Origin: Marinobacter nanhaiticus D15-8W
Lineage (GTDB): Bacteria; Pseudomonadota; Gammaproteobacteria; Pseudomonadales; Oleiphilaceae
Assembly (NCBI RefSeq): GCF_036511935.1
Contig: NZ_AP028878.1
Location: 1,302,001-1,366,000 of the forward strand
Direction of reading: 5' to 3'
Length of the DNA stretch: 64,000 bases
Each line of letters starts with the position of its first letter. Position 1 is the first letter of the stretch. The notes under the pieces were generated by a model. That model had not been told where the DNA came from. It saw only the letters and a program-made list of their open reading frames with translations, and made no database searches. Made by a program: the position numbers and the translations under genes. This document shows, piece by piece, positions 50,925 to 59,247 of this stretch.

Positions 50925-53900
50925 ATGAAATTGATTAAAACTGACTGGGATATATTTAAAGCAAAATTTTCAGAAAATCCACAAAATGCTTTTGAGTGGA
51001 TGTGTTATCTACTTTTTTGCAATGAATTTAGTGTGAAAACTGGAATTTTTCGTTATAAAAACCAATCGGCGATAGAAACCAATCCAATTTCCTCAAATGG
51101 AGATAATGTTGGTTGGCAAGCTAAGTTTTATGATGGCGCATTATCTAGCCACAAAAATGAAATAATAGAAACTATTACAAAAGCGAAGCGTGATTACCCT
51201 GATTTAAATAAAATAATCTTTTACACAAATTCGGAGTGGGGGCAAAGCAAAGGAAAGGAACCACAAGGAAAAATAGAAGCAGAAAAAAAGGCAAAGGAAA
51301 ATGACTTAGAAATTGAATGGAGATGCTGTAGCTTTTTCGAATCGCCGTTTGTTGTCGATGATTGTAGCCGGATCACTTCGTACTTCTTCACTCAATCTGA
51401 TAATTTATTTGGTCTTTTGGAGTCGTTTGAGTCTCATGCGGGTGCAATTCTGGACGATATTGAAACTTCTATAACATTTGGAGACGAAGATTTTTCAATC
51501 AATCGCTCTAATATTATATCTCAAATCGAAAATTCAGGTTCTAGCGCATTAATTATACGTGGCGAAGGTGGCACAGGGAAAACAGCTCTAATAAAAGAGC
51601 TTTATGGAAATAAGAGGGGGGATGATGCCTTTTATGTCCATAAGGCGACGGAATTTTCTGTTAACAACTTGAATGAGTTCTTATCGGGTGTTTTTTTAAA
51701 GGATTTTATTGAAGCACATGAGGGGGCCGAAAATAAAACAGTTGTCATTGATTCAGCGGAACACCTAATTGCTCTAGAAAATACTGATCCCATTAAAGAG
51801 TACCTATCCAGCTTAATCAAAGCCGGATGGAGGGTGTGGTTCACCACGAGAAATACCTACCTAGATGATTTGATTTTTCAACTATATGAAGTGTACAAAA
51901 TTACCTTTAAGTCAGTACATCTAGAAAAACTGAACGAAGATGCATTATTCGAGCTTGCAAAAAAACATGATTTTGTCATCCCTGATGACAAAAAGCTCAA
52001 ATTGCTCATATTGACTCCATTTTATCTCAGAGAGTATTTGAGGCATTATCAGGAAAACAAAGGCGCAGACTACTTTGAATTCAAAGAGTCTTTATGGCCA
52101 AGAGTCATAACAAAACGGTCCCCGCAACGAGAACAATTCTTTATACATCTTGCCGAAGAAAGAGCTAATTCAGGAAGATTTTTCGTCATCCCAGGTTCTA
52201 GCTACTCAAATGAAACGGTAGAAAAAGCGTTGGTTTCCGATGGAATAATTAGCTATGAGTCCGCTCGTGGATATTTTATCACCCATGATATTTATGAAGA
52301 ATGGGCGCTCGATAAATTCGTCGAGAGTAACTTTTTATCCTCAGAAAATGCAGAAATATTTTTTGATAGAATACAACAGTCTTTGCCCATAAGAAGAGTT
52401 TTCAGGCGGTGGCTATCAGAGAAACTTAGCGTGGCTAACGAAGAGGTTAGCCATCTTATTGTAGAAACCTTGTCATCGCGCAAAATATCTAATTTGTGGA
52501 AAGATGAAGTGCTCGTTTCTATGCTTCTATCCGACTATTCCGATTATTTTTTTAACGTTAATAAAGATTCACTATTGGAAGACGACTTTCGGCTTCTCAG
52601 ACGGATATGCTTGCTGATAAGAATAGGATGCAAGGAGATAGATAATAGCTTTTTTGATAGGCTTGGTGTGAGAACGCCAGATATTTTATCAATGGAATAT
52701 GTAATAACCAAGCCGAAAGGAAGCGGATGGAAATCGCTTATCAAGTTCATCCATGACAACCTCGAAAAGATAGGTGTTAATAATCTCAATTTTGTATTGC
52801 CCAACCTCTACGACTGGAACAGCCACAACAAGTCAGGCGACGCAACTAAATATTCCAGCCTAATTGCATTATCGTTTTACAAATCAGTAATCGAAAACAA
52901 CGTCTATATTAGGGATGATGGTTTTTTCAAGCAGCTAATCCTCACCATTCTGTATGGGGTAGGCGAAATTAAAAGTGAACTTGAAGCAATCGTTGGTGAA
53001 ATAATTCAAAATAATTGGAGGCGACATAACGACCCCTATCATCTAATGAGTGACTTCATTTTAAAGAAAATGGAATGCTTTAATGTTGCTATGGAAATTC
53101 CGGAAAAAGTAATCGCTCTAGCCAAATGCCTTTGGGTGTATGAACAACTAGAAAACGAGGATTATTTTTATGGATCAAGACTAGAGATAGATCATGAATT
53201 TGGTGTTGAGAATGGACATCAAGACTATTTCCCCGCCAGTGCTTATCAAACACCCATATACGCCCTGCTACAAGCCAATTTAGAATCAACATTAAACTTC
53301 ATTATCGACCTAATAAATTATGCTTCAAAAAAATATGCAGATTCCAACCTTGATAAGGGTCAGATTGAAACAGTAACACTGTTACTAGATGATGGGAATA
53401 AAATTGATCTGCCCATTTCGAATCGTCTTTGGTGCATGTACCGAGGTACACAGGTAAACCCTAATTTATTAGAATCAATATTAATGTCACTAGAACGTTT
53501 TTTTCTTGAGAGAGGAAAAAACACCAAGGCTCAAACGCTAGAATATTATCTAAACTATATCCTATCTAGATCTGAATCTTCTGCACTCGTGGCAGTTGTT
53601 GCAAGCGTTGTATGTGCGTTTCCTGAGAAAACATTCAATGTAGCTAAAATTCTATTCAGAACAAAAGAGTTTTTCTTCTATGACACATCTCGAATGATGC
53701 TTGATCAAACACATAAGACTCAGCTTACTTCGCTGAAAAATTTTAGCATAAATCAGATAAATCAATATCACGAAAATGAAAGGATAAGCGCCTGCGACCA
53801 AAAACACCGGAAACTCTCATTAGAAAGCATTGCGCTTCACTACCAGTTTTTTAGATCAGAGGAAGTAAGCGAGGAGGAGTCAGAGAAAAGGCTTCAGGAA

Positions 53901-55646
53901 GTTTGGGAAATCCTTGATGTTCACTACATGGATTTACCAGATAAAGAACAAGAAAACCATCACGATAAAACATGGCGTTTATATTTAGCCCGTATGGACA
54001 GAAGAAAAATGTTACCTGAAGTGAAGGAAGTAGAGGATGGTATAGCAATAGAATTCAATCCAGAGATTGATCCAGAGCTTAAGGAATATAGTGAAACGTC
54101 CCAACGAGAAGCGAGCAAGCCGTTTACACATTCCGGTTTAAAGGTTTGGGCTGATAGCAGGCTCTATAATAAAGATAACTACAAAAAATATGAATCATAT
54201 GAAAATGATCCGCTGGCTGCTTTGGGCGAGGCAAAAGAAATATGGAATCAACTTTCAGAAGGCAACATGGGTGAGGCATTACTGTTTGATCGAGCCACAC
54301 CATCGTATGTATGCGCCGTGTTATTGCGGGATTTTAAGGAAAAATTGGAAAAAACCGAACTAGATTTTTGCAGGGAAGTCATATTTGGATATACAGATAT
54401 CGTTAACAATGATGATTATAGGCACCAGATCGGCGACGGTCTTGTTCCTGCGTTATTTGTACTCCCAAGATTGATAGAAGATTTTCCGGACGAAAGACTA
54501 ACTATCAAGCTGCTATTAATCAAAGCATTAATGAGGCAAGATCCAATATCGATGATGGGAATGGACAGGATAAATTCAGTAGCCATTCAGGCTGTTCATC
54601 ACTTATGGAAGAATGAATCTGAGTTCATGAAGTCGCTGTACATTGGGTATTTGGTAATTGCTCAAAAACATAGAAATGTTCGGGATCGTTTAAGACAAGA
54701 GGCATATAAGCAGAACAAATATGAAATTAGCGGCAATGAATTTGAGCGGGAATTATTTAAAGAATTAGAGAGTGTAGTAAGCAGTATCGAAGATGAAACC
54801 ATAACGGAATCCGCAATAGACAACATTGAAAGTATAGATAAGGATATATTGATAACTGCTTTTCAGCTTGTACCATTGGATGGCGAACACAAGAAATCAG
54901 TACCGTTTGTCGAGGAAATTATTAGGATAATATCACAACAATTGCTTTCACGAGACAGAGAAGACCGGCTTGATTATACTTCCAGATATGAATTTTTAAA
55001 GCACTATGCCCATTTTATCCTTCATCTAGAGAATAGCGAGAAGGAAAAATATCTTAAATATTTTACCGATAATTTTACCTTGGGTGAAAGTGTGGCAGAT
55101 TTGTTAAATGAATTCGTTAGCGCTGAAGACTCATTGAATATGTCGGACTCATTTTGGTATGTTTGGAACCGATTTAAAGGCCACATCGTTGATTCAATAA
55201 GAAATCAAGGTTGGAGGCATGATAAGGAGCGCGTAGTCGAATCTTTTTTGTTTGCAAGAATCCCTTGGAAGGATGAAGCAAAGACATGGCATACATTTTC
55301 GCCGGAGAATAGAGCGTTTTTTAGTGATTTAAGCGGTAAGATAGGTGGTGAATCATCCTTTATATATAGCATCTCTAAACTCCTTTGTGGCATAGGAAGT
55401 GAATTTTTAGATGATGGTATTTATTGGATCAGCCATGCAATAAATACCTTTGATATCGACTTATCGCACGATAAATCAGGAAATACGATATTTTTCTTGG
55501 AAAGATATATGAGAAGATATCTATTCAAAAATCATGACAAAGTTAGACGAACACCAAATTTACGGGCGCAGTCAATGGTGGTTTTGGATTTTCTGGTTGA
55601 GCAATATTCAATTACTGGGTATCTCCTAAGAGAGGATGTAGCCTAG
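50925..55646 (+). CDS. Giant Avs-like STAND NTPase with N-terminal PD-(D/E)XK-like domain
   Basis: A 1573-residue protein. Residues about 1-170 resemble an Mrr/Cap4-type nuclease fold (FEWMCYLLFCNEF; GDNVGWQAKFYDG with Asp60 and the Gln65-x-Lys67 pair expected for PD-(D/E)XK; IEWRCCSFFESPF). Walker A is GEGGTGKT at 213-220, Walker B VVIDSAEHL with Asp276, and WFTTRN carries a STAND-type Arg309. A long helical repeat-like region fills the remaining 1200 residues. This is the layout of Avs antiphage sensors, which detect phage proteins with the C-terminal part and activate the nuclease. The gene is much AT-richer than its neighbours, a sign of transfer. No partner gene follows; it is likely a single-gene system. 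The weak start site is the ATG at 50925. Confidence 0.75.
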   Translation: MKLIKTDWDIFKAKFSENPQNAFEWMCYLLFCNEFSVKTGIFRYKNQSAIETNPISSNGDNVGWQAKFYDGALSSHKNEIIETITKAKRDYPDLNKIIFYTNSEWGQSKGKEPQGKIEAEKKAKENDLEIEWRCCSFFESPFVVDDCSRITSYFFTQSDNLFGLLESFESHAGAILDDIETSITFGDEDFSINRSNIISQIENSGSSALIIRGEGGTGKTALIKELYGNKRGDDAFYVHKATEFSVNNLNEFLSGVFLKDFIEAHEGAENKTVVIDSAEHLIALENTDPIKEYLSSLIKAGWRVWFTTRNTYLDDLIFQLYEVYKITFKSVHLEKLNEDALFELAKKHDFVIPDDKKLKLLILTPFYLREYLRHYQENKGADYFEFKESLWPRVITKRSPQREQFFIHLAEERANSGRFFVIPGSSYSNETVEKALVSDGIISYESARGYFITHDIYEEWALDKFVESNFLSSENAEIFFDRIQQSLPIRRVFRRWLSEKLSVANEEVSHLIVETLSSRKISNLWKDEVLVSMLLSDYSDYFFNVNKDSLLEDDFRLLRRICLLIRIGCKEIDNSFFDRLGVRTPDILSMEYVITKPKGSGWKSLIKFIHDNLEKIGVNNLNFVLPNLYDWNSHNKSGDATKYSSLIALSFYKSVIENNVYIRDDGFFKQLILTILYGVGEIKSELEAIVGEIIQNNWRRHNDPYHLMSDFILKKMECFNVAMEIPEKVIALAKCLWVYEQLENEDYFYGSRLEIDHEFGVENGHQDYFPASAYQTPIYALLQANLESTLNFIIDLINYASKKYADSNLDKGQIETVTLLLDDGNKIDLPISNRLWCMYRGTQVNPNLLESILMSLERFFLERGKNTKAQTLEYYLNYILSRSESSALVAVVASVVCAFPEKTFNVAKILFRTKEFFFYDTSRMMLDQTHKTQLTSLKNFSINQINQYHENERISACDQKHRKLSLESIALHYQFFRSEEVSEEESEKRLQEVWEILDVHYMDLPDKEQENHHDKTWRLYLARMDRRKMLPEVKEVEDGIAIEFNPEIDPELKEYSETSQREASKPFTHSGLKVWADSRLYNKDNYKKYESYENDPLAALGEAKEIWNQLSEGNMGEALLFDRATPSYVCAVLLRDFKEKLEKTELDFCREVIFGYTDIVNNDDYRHQIGDGLVPALFVLPRLIEDFPDERLTIKLLLIKALMRQDPISMMGMDRINSVAIQAVHHLWKNESEFMKSLYIGYLVIAQKHRNVRDRLRQEAYKQNKYEISGNEFERELFKELESVVSSIEDETITESAIDNIESIDKDILITAFQLVPLDGEHKKSVPFVEEIIRIISQQLLSRDREDRLDYTSRYEFLKHYAHFILHLENSEKEKYLKYFTDNFTLGESVADLLNEFVSAEDSLNMSDSFWYVWNRFKGHIVDSIRNQGWRHDKERVVESFLFARIPWKDEAKTWHTFSPENRAFFSDLSGKIGGESSFIYSISKLLCGIGSEFLDDGIYWISHAINTFDIDLSHDKSGNTIFFLERYMRRYLFKNHDKVRRTPNLRAQSMVVLDFLVEQYSITGYLLREDVA

Positions 55647-55716
55647 CTAAAAACATTGTGGCCGAAATTTACCGAAAAACTAAAGCCCTCGATAAAATAC
55701 GAAGAATATATTATCT

Positions 55717-55735
55717 GGGATCAATAGGGTCAGAG
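55717..55735 (+). repeat. Left inverted repeat flanking the RAYT gene
   Basis: GGGATCAATAGGGTCAGAG lies 69 bp before the RAYT start. Its reverse complement occurs twice in tandem at 59191-59209 and 59210-59228, on the far side of the split RAYT gene. The pair delimits the RAYT element, and the terminal TGA of RAYT lies inside the right copy. Confidence 0.8.
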
Positions 55736-55803
55736 TCCTTTGATTCAAAACCGAAGCCTTCATACAATTCAACACGAAACCAATCTTGGAAAAGGAATTC
55801 CAG

Positions 55804-56323
55804 ATGGCCCGTTTACCACGTCCCTATCTCCCTGGGTGCGCTCAGCACCTTATTCAGCGCGGCAATAATCGCACGGCGTGCTTCCACGACGACACAGATC
55901 ACAGTGCCTATTTGGCTTTTCTGAAGGACGCGGCGGAGCAATACCGCGTTTCCATTCATGCCTTTGTGCTAATGACAAACCATGTCCACCTGCTTGCAAC
56001 CCCTCAAAGTGAAACAGGGGTTTCCCGGATGATGCAGGCGCTGGGTCGTCGCTATGTCCGGTACTTCAATCACGTTCATGGTCGTACCGGAACACTTTGG
56101 GAAGGGCGATATAGGTCGACGGTCGTTGATACCGAAACCTATTTGCTGACTGTCTATCGCTATATTGAACTTAATCCCGTCCGGGCCGGCATGGTTGAGC
56201 ATGCGTCGGAGTATCCCTGGTCGAGTTACCAATACAATGCCGTGGGGAAGGCGATCCAGTTGGTTTCTCCGCACCCTCAATACTTGGCACTTGGATGCAA
56301 ACCGGCCGAACGTCAGGCGCAAT
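55804..56323 (+). pseudogene. REP-associated tyrosine transposase, 5' part interrupted by IS66
   Basis: The frame encodes MARLPRPYLPGCAQHLIQRG...FVLMTNHVHLL (His60-x-His62 metal site), ALGRRYVRYFN (catalytic Tyr near 84-87), TGTLWEGRYRSTVV and YRYIELNPVRAGMV, all typical of RAYT/Y1 transposases. These are single-strand DNA enzymes linked to REP-sequence movement and related to IS200. The ATG at 55804 has AAAGGA upstream; a TTG at 55786 is less likely. The gene is split at codon 174 by the IS66 element; the remaining 3' part is at 58997-59196. Confidence 0.9.
56316..56323 (+). repeat. Target-site duplication, left copy (GGCGCAAT)
   Basis: GGCGCAAT directly before the left IS66 end is repeated exactly at 58989-58996 after the right end. 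Eight base pairs is the duplication length of the IS66 family. Confidence 0.95.
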
Positions 56324-56352
56324 GTAAGCGTTCATTCCACGACGTAGTTGAC

Positions 56353-56622
56353 CTACTTCACGTCACGGAGAGGCCTTAATAACTCCGGCGAGACCTTGTA
56401 CTGTTTCCTGCCATCCTCACCCAGCACGATCACACTCTTGCGATTGATTTTGGTGACGATCCCCAACACCGGTCCTTCCCGGCCTTCGAAGGTCACTTTC
56501 AGGCCAACCCGCAATTGACTCAAGGCATGCAGGGTTTCTTGTTCTTGCAGTTCATCAATTCGCTGGCAGATGGTCTGGTTCAGTTCCAGCAACTGGTCGA
56601 TGGTCATGTCCTCAATGCGCAC
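56353..56622 (-). CDS. Accessory protein of IS66 element (KOW-like)
   Basis: An 89-residue protein with an N-terminal helix (MTIDQLLELNQTICQRIDELQ) and a short beta-rich part, VGLKVTFEGREGPVLGIVTKINRKSVIVLGEDGRK, reminiscent of a KOW or Tudor-like barrel. It overlaps the end of tnpC by 11 bp from a GTG start; an ATG a few codons in is also possible. Extra small frames at this position occur in some IS66 elements. Function is unknown. Confidence 0.55.
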   Translation of the reverse strand: MRIEDMTIDQLLELNQTICQRIDELQEQETLHALSQLRVGLKVTFEGREGPVLGIVTKINRKSVIVLGEDGRKQYKVSPELLRPLRDVK

Positions 56623-58243
56623 GGACGTTGGCCTCCGGCTGTTTGTTCTGTCGGTCAGGGTGGCGTGGGTCGATCAGCGCCCGTAGCGGATTGTCGGCGA
56701 ACCGGGGTTTCCAGAGTCGGGGCGTCAGGTCGCTGACTTCACGGGCCGGGTGCTGGCTGATACGTTGCAGCACGTCCACCAGATACGTGTACGGGGTAAT
56801 ATCGTGCAGCTTGCAGGTGCTGATCAGGCTCTGGATGACGCCCAGGTGTTCCGCGCCCAGTTCGGTCCAGCAGAACATCCAGTTTTTCTTGCCCATTGGA
56901 ATGGGGCGTAGTGCTCGTTCCAGGTGGTTGGTGTCTGGCTGCACATCCGGGTCTTCCAGGAACACGGTCAGGCTCGCTTCACGGCTGAGCACGTAGTTCA
57001 GGGCTTTGGTCAGCGAATCGCTGGGCACGAGGCCGCCTTGCGCCAACTGATCCCGGCACCACTGGAAGAAGTCGCTGACCACCGGTTTCGAGTGATCCAA
57101 CCGGTACTGGCGTTTCTTCTCGCCAGTCAGCCCCTGGGTTTTGATGGCCTCTTCATTCCGGTACACCGTGGCGATCTGTTGCAGCGCGTCGGTGACTATC
57201 TCCGGATGATCCTTCTGCGCCTCGATAAAGTAACGGCGACTGTGCACCCAGCATTGGGCATGGGTGACGTTTTCCTGGGCGGCGGCATAACGGGCATAGG
57301 CCGCGTAGCCGTCACTGATCAGGGTGCCGCTGAACGATTCGCTGAGTACTTCTTCGATATGGGCACGCCCACGGCTGTTAGAGTAAGTGAACACCACCTC
57401 GTCGGCATCGCCATACAGCGGCCAGAACCAGCCGGATTTCATCTTGCCCTTTTGCGGGCCGGCCCGGCCCTGATGACCGGCCTTGATGGGCGTTTCGTCC
57501 ATGGCCAGTACCCGACTGCGCAGTACGTTGTCGGTCTGGGCATCCACAATGGGGCGCAGCAGGTCGATGGCACGCTTGACCAGATTGGTCAGAGTGCTGC
57601 GACTGACGGTGATACCGGCCTGTTGGATACGCTGGTGCTGGCGATACAGCGGCAGATGGAACTGGAATTTGTCCACCAGCAACCCGGCCAGCAGGCTGAC
57701 ATCGGCCAGGCTGTTGTCCAGCACGTTGAACGGAGCCGGTGTCGTGATGAGCTTCTCGGTGCCCTTGCGCCGGAACACCGGGCGTTCGCACTTAAGCACC
57801 ACATAGCTGGAGGCCCGCTGGGCCAGCCGGTAGGTGGTCTTGCTGCCGATCACTTCGTACTGGTCAGCCTCCGGCCCGGTCAGTTCCGGTGGCAGGTGTT
57901 CAATGACCTCCACCGGCACATCGGCGGTGAAGCGCAGGCCGGTGTCGTTCAGGCAGTCGTCGTCCCGCTGCTTCTTACCGGTACCACGCTGATAGGCTTT
58001 AACCGTGCGCTTTTTCTCTTCCGGTGGGTTCTCCGGAACCGGTGCATCGCCTTCCTGGAACAGGCTGTTCTGGCCCGGCAGGTCAAATGCCTGCTTCTCG
58101 GATTTGGGGCCGAACAGCTGCTTCTTGAACCAGTCCAGCTGGCGCTGAAGGGTCTGGACCTGCTCACGCAGCAGTGCATTCTCCTCGGCCAGAGCCGAGG
58201 AGGACGATGCATTGGGAGAAGGAGCAGAAGCCGTTGAATTCAT
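56612..58243 (-). CDS. tnpC: IS66 transposase TnpC
   Basis: A 543-residue IS66 transposase. The N-terminal coiled coil (ENALLREQVQTLQRQLDWFKKQLFGPKSEK) precedes a zinc-binding region and the DDE-type catalytic core: first Asp in AMDETPIKAGHQGRAG, second in LISDGYAAYARYA, Glu in HLERALRPIPMGKKNWMFC. The ATG at 58243 is chosen because the longer version to 58324 extends into tnpB-side sequence without similarity. It is the catalytic protein of the element. Confidence 0.93.
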   Translation of the reverse strand: MNSTASAPSPNASSSSALAEENALLREQVQTLQRQLDWFKKQLFGPKSEKQAFDLPGQNSLFQEGDAPVPENPPEEKKRTVKAYQRGTGKKQRDDDCLNDTGLRFTADVPVEVIEHLPPELTGPEADQYEVIGSKTTYRLAQRASSYVVLKCERPVFRRKGTEKLITTPAPFNVLDNSLADVSLLAGLLVDKFQFHLPLYRQHQRIQQAGITVSRSTLTNLVKRAIDLLRPIVDAQTDNVLRSRVLAMDETPIKAGHQGRAGPQKGKMKSGWFWPLYGDADEVVFTYSNSRGRAHIEEVLSESFSGTLISDGYAAYARYAAAQENVTHAQCWVHSRRYFIEAQKDHPEIVTDALQQIATVYRNEEAIKTQGLTGEKKRQYRLDHSKPVVSDFFQWCRDQLAQGGLVPSDSLTKALNYVLSREASLTVFLEDPDVQPDTNHLERALRPIPMGKKNWMFCWTELGAEHLGVIQSLISTCKLHDITPYTYLVDVLQRISQHPAREVSDLTPRLWKPRFADNPLRALIDPRHPDRQNKQPEANVRAH

Positions 58244-58271
58244 GACCGATATTATACCGGAACCCGGCCTT

Positions 58272-58616
58272 CTATACCCCTCGAAAACGCTTGAACTGGC
58301 GGTATTTCTGCACCTCAATGCCATCGATCAGCAGTTGCAGATCCGTCAGCGTCAGGGCTCGCTGACCGGAGGCAGATAAAGGCACCCGGAACTGTCCCTG
58401 CTCCAGGCGTTTGGCCCACAGGCAGTAACCAGTGGTCGTAAAATACAGCATCTTCATCTGAGTTTTACGGCGATTGACGAAGACGAAATACTGGCCGCTG
58501 AGCGGGTCGTGCTTCAACTGATTCCGGACCAGGGCGCTCAGGCCCCGGAACGATTTGCGCATATCGGTGGGCTCAGTGCACAGCCAGATCCGGGCCTGAC
58601 TATCGAGCCCGATCAT
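58272..58616 (-). CDS. tnpB: IS66 accessory protein TnpB
   Basis: A 114-residue protein with the conserved pattern IWLCTEPTDMRKSFRGLSALVR, DPLSGQYFVFVNRRKTQMKMLYFTTTGYCLWAKRLEQG. This is IS66 Orf2. Its ATG overlaps the tnpA stop as ATGA and it lies upstream of tnpC. Confidence 0.95.
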   Translation of the reverse strand: MIGLDSQARIWLCTEPTDMRKSFRGLSALVRNQLKHDPLSGQYFVFVNRRKTQMKMLYFTTTGYCLWAKRLEQGQFRVPLSASGQRALTLTDLQLLIDGIEVQKYRQFKRFRGV

Positions 58617-58903
58617 CCGTTCTGGCTCAGCCGCAGTTCCACGCCGTTGCCCAGGCTGAGCACAATGTTCCAGCCGGGGCCGGAGGATGGAGAGTTGCCC
58701 ATCAACGACGAGAGATCCAGAAAATCGGCTTCACCGGGACCTGACGACTCATCAGTCGACGGGTCGGACAGGCGCTTGCGCCAGTTACAGAAGCTGGCGT
58801 AACCGATCTTCTCCTGTTTACAAAACTGCGGTGCTGACAAGCCGCTGGCGCGCTGCTGATCAACCAGGGTCTGCCACTGTTCTGGAGTACGGTGCTTTCT
58901 CAT
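58613..58903 (-). CDS. tnpA: IS66 accessory protein TnpA
   Basis: A 96-residue DNA-binding-type protein: HRTPEQWQTLVDQQRASGLSA then PQFCKQEKIGYASFCNWRKRL, a helix-turn-helix related to IS3-type OrfA proteins. First gene of the IS66 unit, close to the right inverted end. Confidence 0.92.
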   Translation of the reverse strand: MRKHRTPEQWQTLVDQQRASGLSAPQFCKQEKIGYASFCNWRKRLSDPSTDESSGPGEADFLDLSSLMGNSPSSGPGWNIVLSLGNGVELRLSQNG

Positions 58904-58988
58904 GGGGGTAACCTCGTATCGGGAAATGTGAGGTTACTGTAGAGCGAATCTCAGCGGGGTGGCAGAACGTCGCGGAATGAACGCTTAC

Positions 58989-58996
58989 GGCGCAAT
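58989..58996 (+). repeat. Target-site duplication, right copy (GGCGCAAT)
   Basis: Exact repeat of the left copy at 56316-56323, directly after the IS66 right end. Confidence 0.95.
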
Positions 58997-59196
58997 ATCG
59001 ATCACTATTTAACGGCAGGATGGCGGAGCGGGAACTCGAGGAGATCCGTGAAGCAACTAATAAGGCTTGGGTTTTGGGCAGTGATTCCTTTAAGCGGCAT
59101 TTCGAAACGGTCAGCGGGCGCAGCGCTGTCGCGAGCAAGCGGGGAGGTGATCGGCGATCTAAGGAATATAAATTTGCGACTGACCAAGTACTCTGA
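58997..59196 (+). pseudogene. REP-associated tyrosine transposase, 3' part
   Basis: Continuing the frame across the removed IS66 gives ...QAQ-YRSLFNGRMAERELEEIREATNKAWVLGS, then FKRHFETVSGRSAVASKRGGDRRSKEY and a TGA at 59194-59196. REELEEIR..TN.AW.LG and GGDRRSKEY are the typical RAYT C-terminus. The reconstructed protein would be about 240 residues and intact. The stop lies within the right flanking inverted repeat. Confidence 0.9.
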
Positions 59197-59228
59197 CCCT
59201 ATTGATCCCCTCTGACCCTATTGATCCC
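59191..59228 (-). repeat. Right inverted repeats flanking the RAYT gene (two tandem copies)
   Basis: CTCTGACCCTATTGATCCC occurs at 59191-59209 and again at 59210-59228, each the exact reverse of the left copy at 55717-55735. The doubling on this side is unlike the single copy on the left. Confidence 0.85.
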
Positions 59229-59247
59229 CAGAAAAACAAGGCGTCGG

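Larger units (their letters stand above)
56324..58988 (-). mobile_element. Complete IS66-family insertion sequence
   Basis: A 2665-bp element bounded by inverted ends GTAAGCGTTCATTCC-A-CGACGT and, at the right, the same sequence in reverse with G in place of A. It is flanked by the 8-bp duplication GGCGCAAT, so it is a single, recent-looking transposition. It carries tnpA, tnpB and tnpC in the usual overlapping order on the minus strand plus an extra 89-residue open frame. Its target is the RAYT gene; removing the element and one duplication restores an uninterrupted frame. Confidence 0.96.

Noticed and set aside
56924..58237. 437-codon open frame antisense to tnpC
   Set aside because: The IS66 transposase on the minus strand has all catalytic residues; this frame has no recognisable domain.
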